Assembly: GCA_024734555.1 (NCBI GenBank)
Contig: JANPWX010000204.1
Span: 947,527 to 1,011,526 of the forward strand
Length of the DNA stretch: 64,000 bases
Source of the DNA: Trochalopteron elliotii
Lineage: Eukaryota; Chordata; Aves; Passeriformes; Leiothrichidae
Direction of reading: 5' to 3'
In this document: positions 63,001 to 64,000 of the stretch, one piece after another
Layout: every line of letters begins with the position of its first letter
Numbering within the stretch: the stretch's first letter is position 1
Notes under the pieces: model-generated
What the model saw: the letters and a program-made list of their open reading frames with translations, nothing else
Database searches by the model: none
What the model was told of the DNA's origin: nothing
Position numbers and translations under genes: made by a program

Positions 63001-64000
63001 AAAGTACTCCCAGCTTTGGGTACTGGAGCCAACAGAGCTTGCTGGTAAAATTGCACGAGTTTTTTTTGCTTGTGATGGCATGCTTTTGTTACTAACACTT
63101 ACATAAAATGTAAGGGCTCCTTTAAGGTATTGCTACTGTCTGTTCAACTGGTAATACGATGACAACTGATTTATTTTTCTCTCCACATTTTTGTAATACA
63201 CTCTTAGGTGCTTGGTTCAACATGCAGAACCAACAAAAACCCCAGCCTTTGACAAAATGCCTGTTATGCACAGGCCATCAAAATGTAGTAAACAACATTG
63301 GTTACTTGTGCAATATTTAAAGGTAGCAATTTCCACAATGGTGCATATTATAATAAACTGTGTTATTACCAGTGGGTCTTGTATTTGGAGAGAAAAGCCA
63401 TACTGTACAATTTCTACCCTAATAATTTCTTCTCTTATTATTTCTGTAGAGTTGTTGATTTTTTTTGCCTTTCTTATGTGAATACACAAGGCTGGTTCCA
63501 GAACTTTCAGTGTACTAGCTGAGCTTAAGTAGATGTTGGTTAGTATAATATTCAAGAATTAAAACATGCAGTAGCAGAATAAGAAGCTGTAAATTCTTGT
63601 TAAGTTTTCTCATCAAAAAATTGATAAGATAACTTAGAATGGTTAAAATAAGAGAGAAAAAAAGAGATTTTTTTTTAAAAAACTTAATGTTTGTGTCAGT
63701 TGAAATAAGATGCAAAATTTAGCCTCTTTTACTGTACTCAGGGAGTTTCTATTCCAGATTCATACTGATATTTTGAATCTTTTTTGCAACAAAACAAAGA
63801 TAACAGGCTTTAATAAACTCATATAAAATCATAATATCTCATAAAGATCTTATTAATGTGGAGAACTGGTGGGGTTTTCTGTTCTGATTTGTTTTTCTAG
63901 AAATTTCTTTCAGACTTTTTATCACACTCAGAGTCCATTTGGCATTGGGGTGGATGCCAGCTGCTTTGTTACCCTCATTTCATAGGTATTCCTTAACATC

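Larger units (their letters stand above)
43844..64000 (+). other. PTPRK: PTPRK intron 6 (5' part)
   Basis: This phase-1 intron begins gtaaag and runs past the right window edge, so it is longer than 20.1 kb. The next exon expected, roughly 294 bp for the first FN3 repeat, was not seen. Contents are an A/C-rich tract at 45.20 kb, a TAA tract at 47.93 kb, antisense CR1 copies at 50.18-50.57 and 54.99-55.44 kb, a doubtful CR1 scrap at 50.84 kb, a 27-bp imperfect tandem duplication at 51.49 kb, a recursive-splice-like site at 54.44 kb, a tetranucleotide tract at 58.37 kb and a perfect inverted repeat at 59.98 kb. A minus-strand open frame of 144 codons at 58.56-58.99 kb matches nothing I know. 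The remainder is AT-rich sequence with no feature I can support. Confidence 0.9.

Noticed and set aside
1..64000. CRISPR arrays, tRNA or rRNA genes, bacterial or phage operons
   Set aside because: No regularly spaced repeats, no cloverleaf or rRNA core was seen, and the exon-intron structure and CR1 repeats show this is vertebrate DNA.
43844..64000. Exon 7 (first FN3 repeat) within the window
   Set aside because: No stretch encoding the expected EPP-rich FN3 start after a good acceptor was found, so the exon must lie further downstream.

Overview
This window is vertebrate nuclear DNA, almost certainly from a bird. Three short exons with canonical splice sites sit in AT-rich, intron-like sequence. 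The interspersed repeats I can recognise are fragments of CR1, the LINE family typical of bird and other sauropsid genomes. The exons encode the end of a MAM domain followed by an immunoglobulin-like domain. Their peptides match the receptor-type tyrosine phosphatase PTPRK (RPTP-kappa, R2B/MAM subfamily) rather than PTPRM, PTPRT or PTPRU. The exon lengths are 82, 116 and 175 bp, the pattern I recall for exons 4, 5 and 6 of this subfamily. The whole window therefore lies inside one large gene on the + strand.

Layout: 1-27627 is the 3' part of intron 3; 27628-27709 exon 4 (end of MAM); 27710-29547 intron 4 (1.8 kb); 29548-29663 exon 5 (first half of Ig, with the first Ig cysteine and an N-glycosylation sequon); 29664-43668 intron 5 (14.0 kb); 43669-43843 exon 6 (second half of Ig, second cysteine); 43844-64000 the 5' part of intron 6, still open at the window edge. 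Exons 5 and 6 together are 291 bp (97 codons) and are flanked by phase-1 introns, so the Ig domain is a symmetrical 1-1 module.

The introns carry CR1 fragments (three antisense, one sense, one doubtful), poly-T and GT/G-rich low-complexity tracts, microsatellites, several small perfect or near-perfect tandem duplications, and a perfect 16-bp inverted repeat. Intron 5 contains a roughly 0.8 kb CpG-rich block (about 34.48-35.25 kb) unlike its AT-rich surroundings, and a second, smaller block at 39.36-39.69 kb. Both are candidate regulatory elements. A few intronic positions join a polypyrimidine tract and AG directly to a 5' splice-site-like GT, the form of a recursive splice site. The best are at 54443/54444 and 35627/35628.

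I found no second protein-coding gene, tRNA, rRNA, CRISPR array or prokaryotic-type system, and no convincing new biological system. The open reading frames outside the three exons look like chance frames in intron or shadows of repeats.
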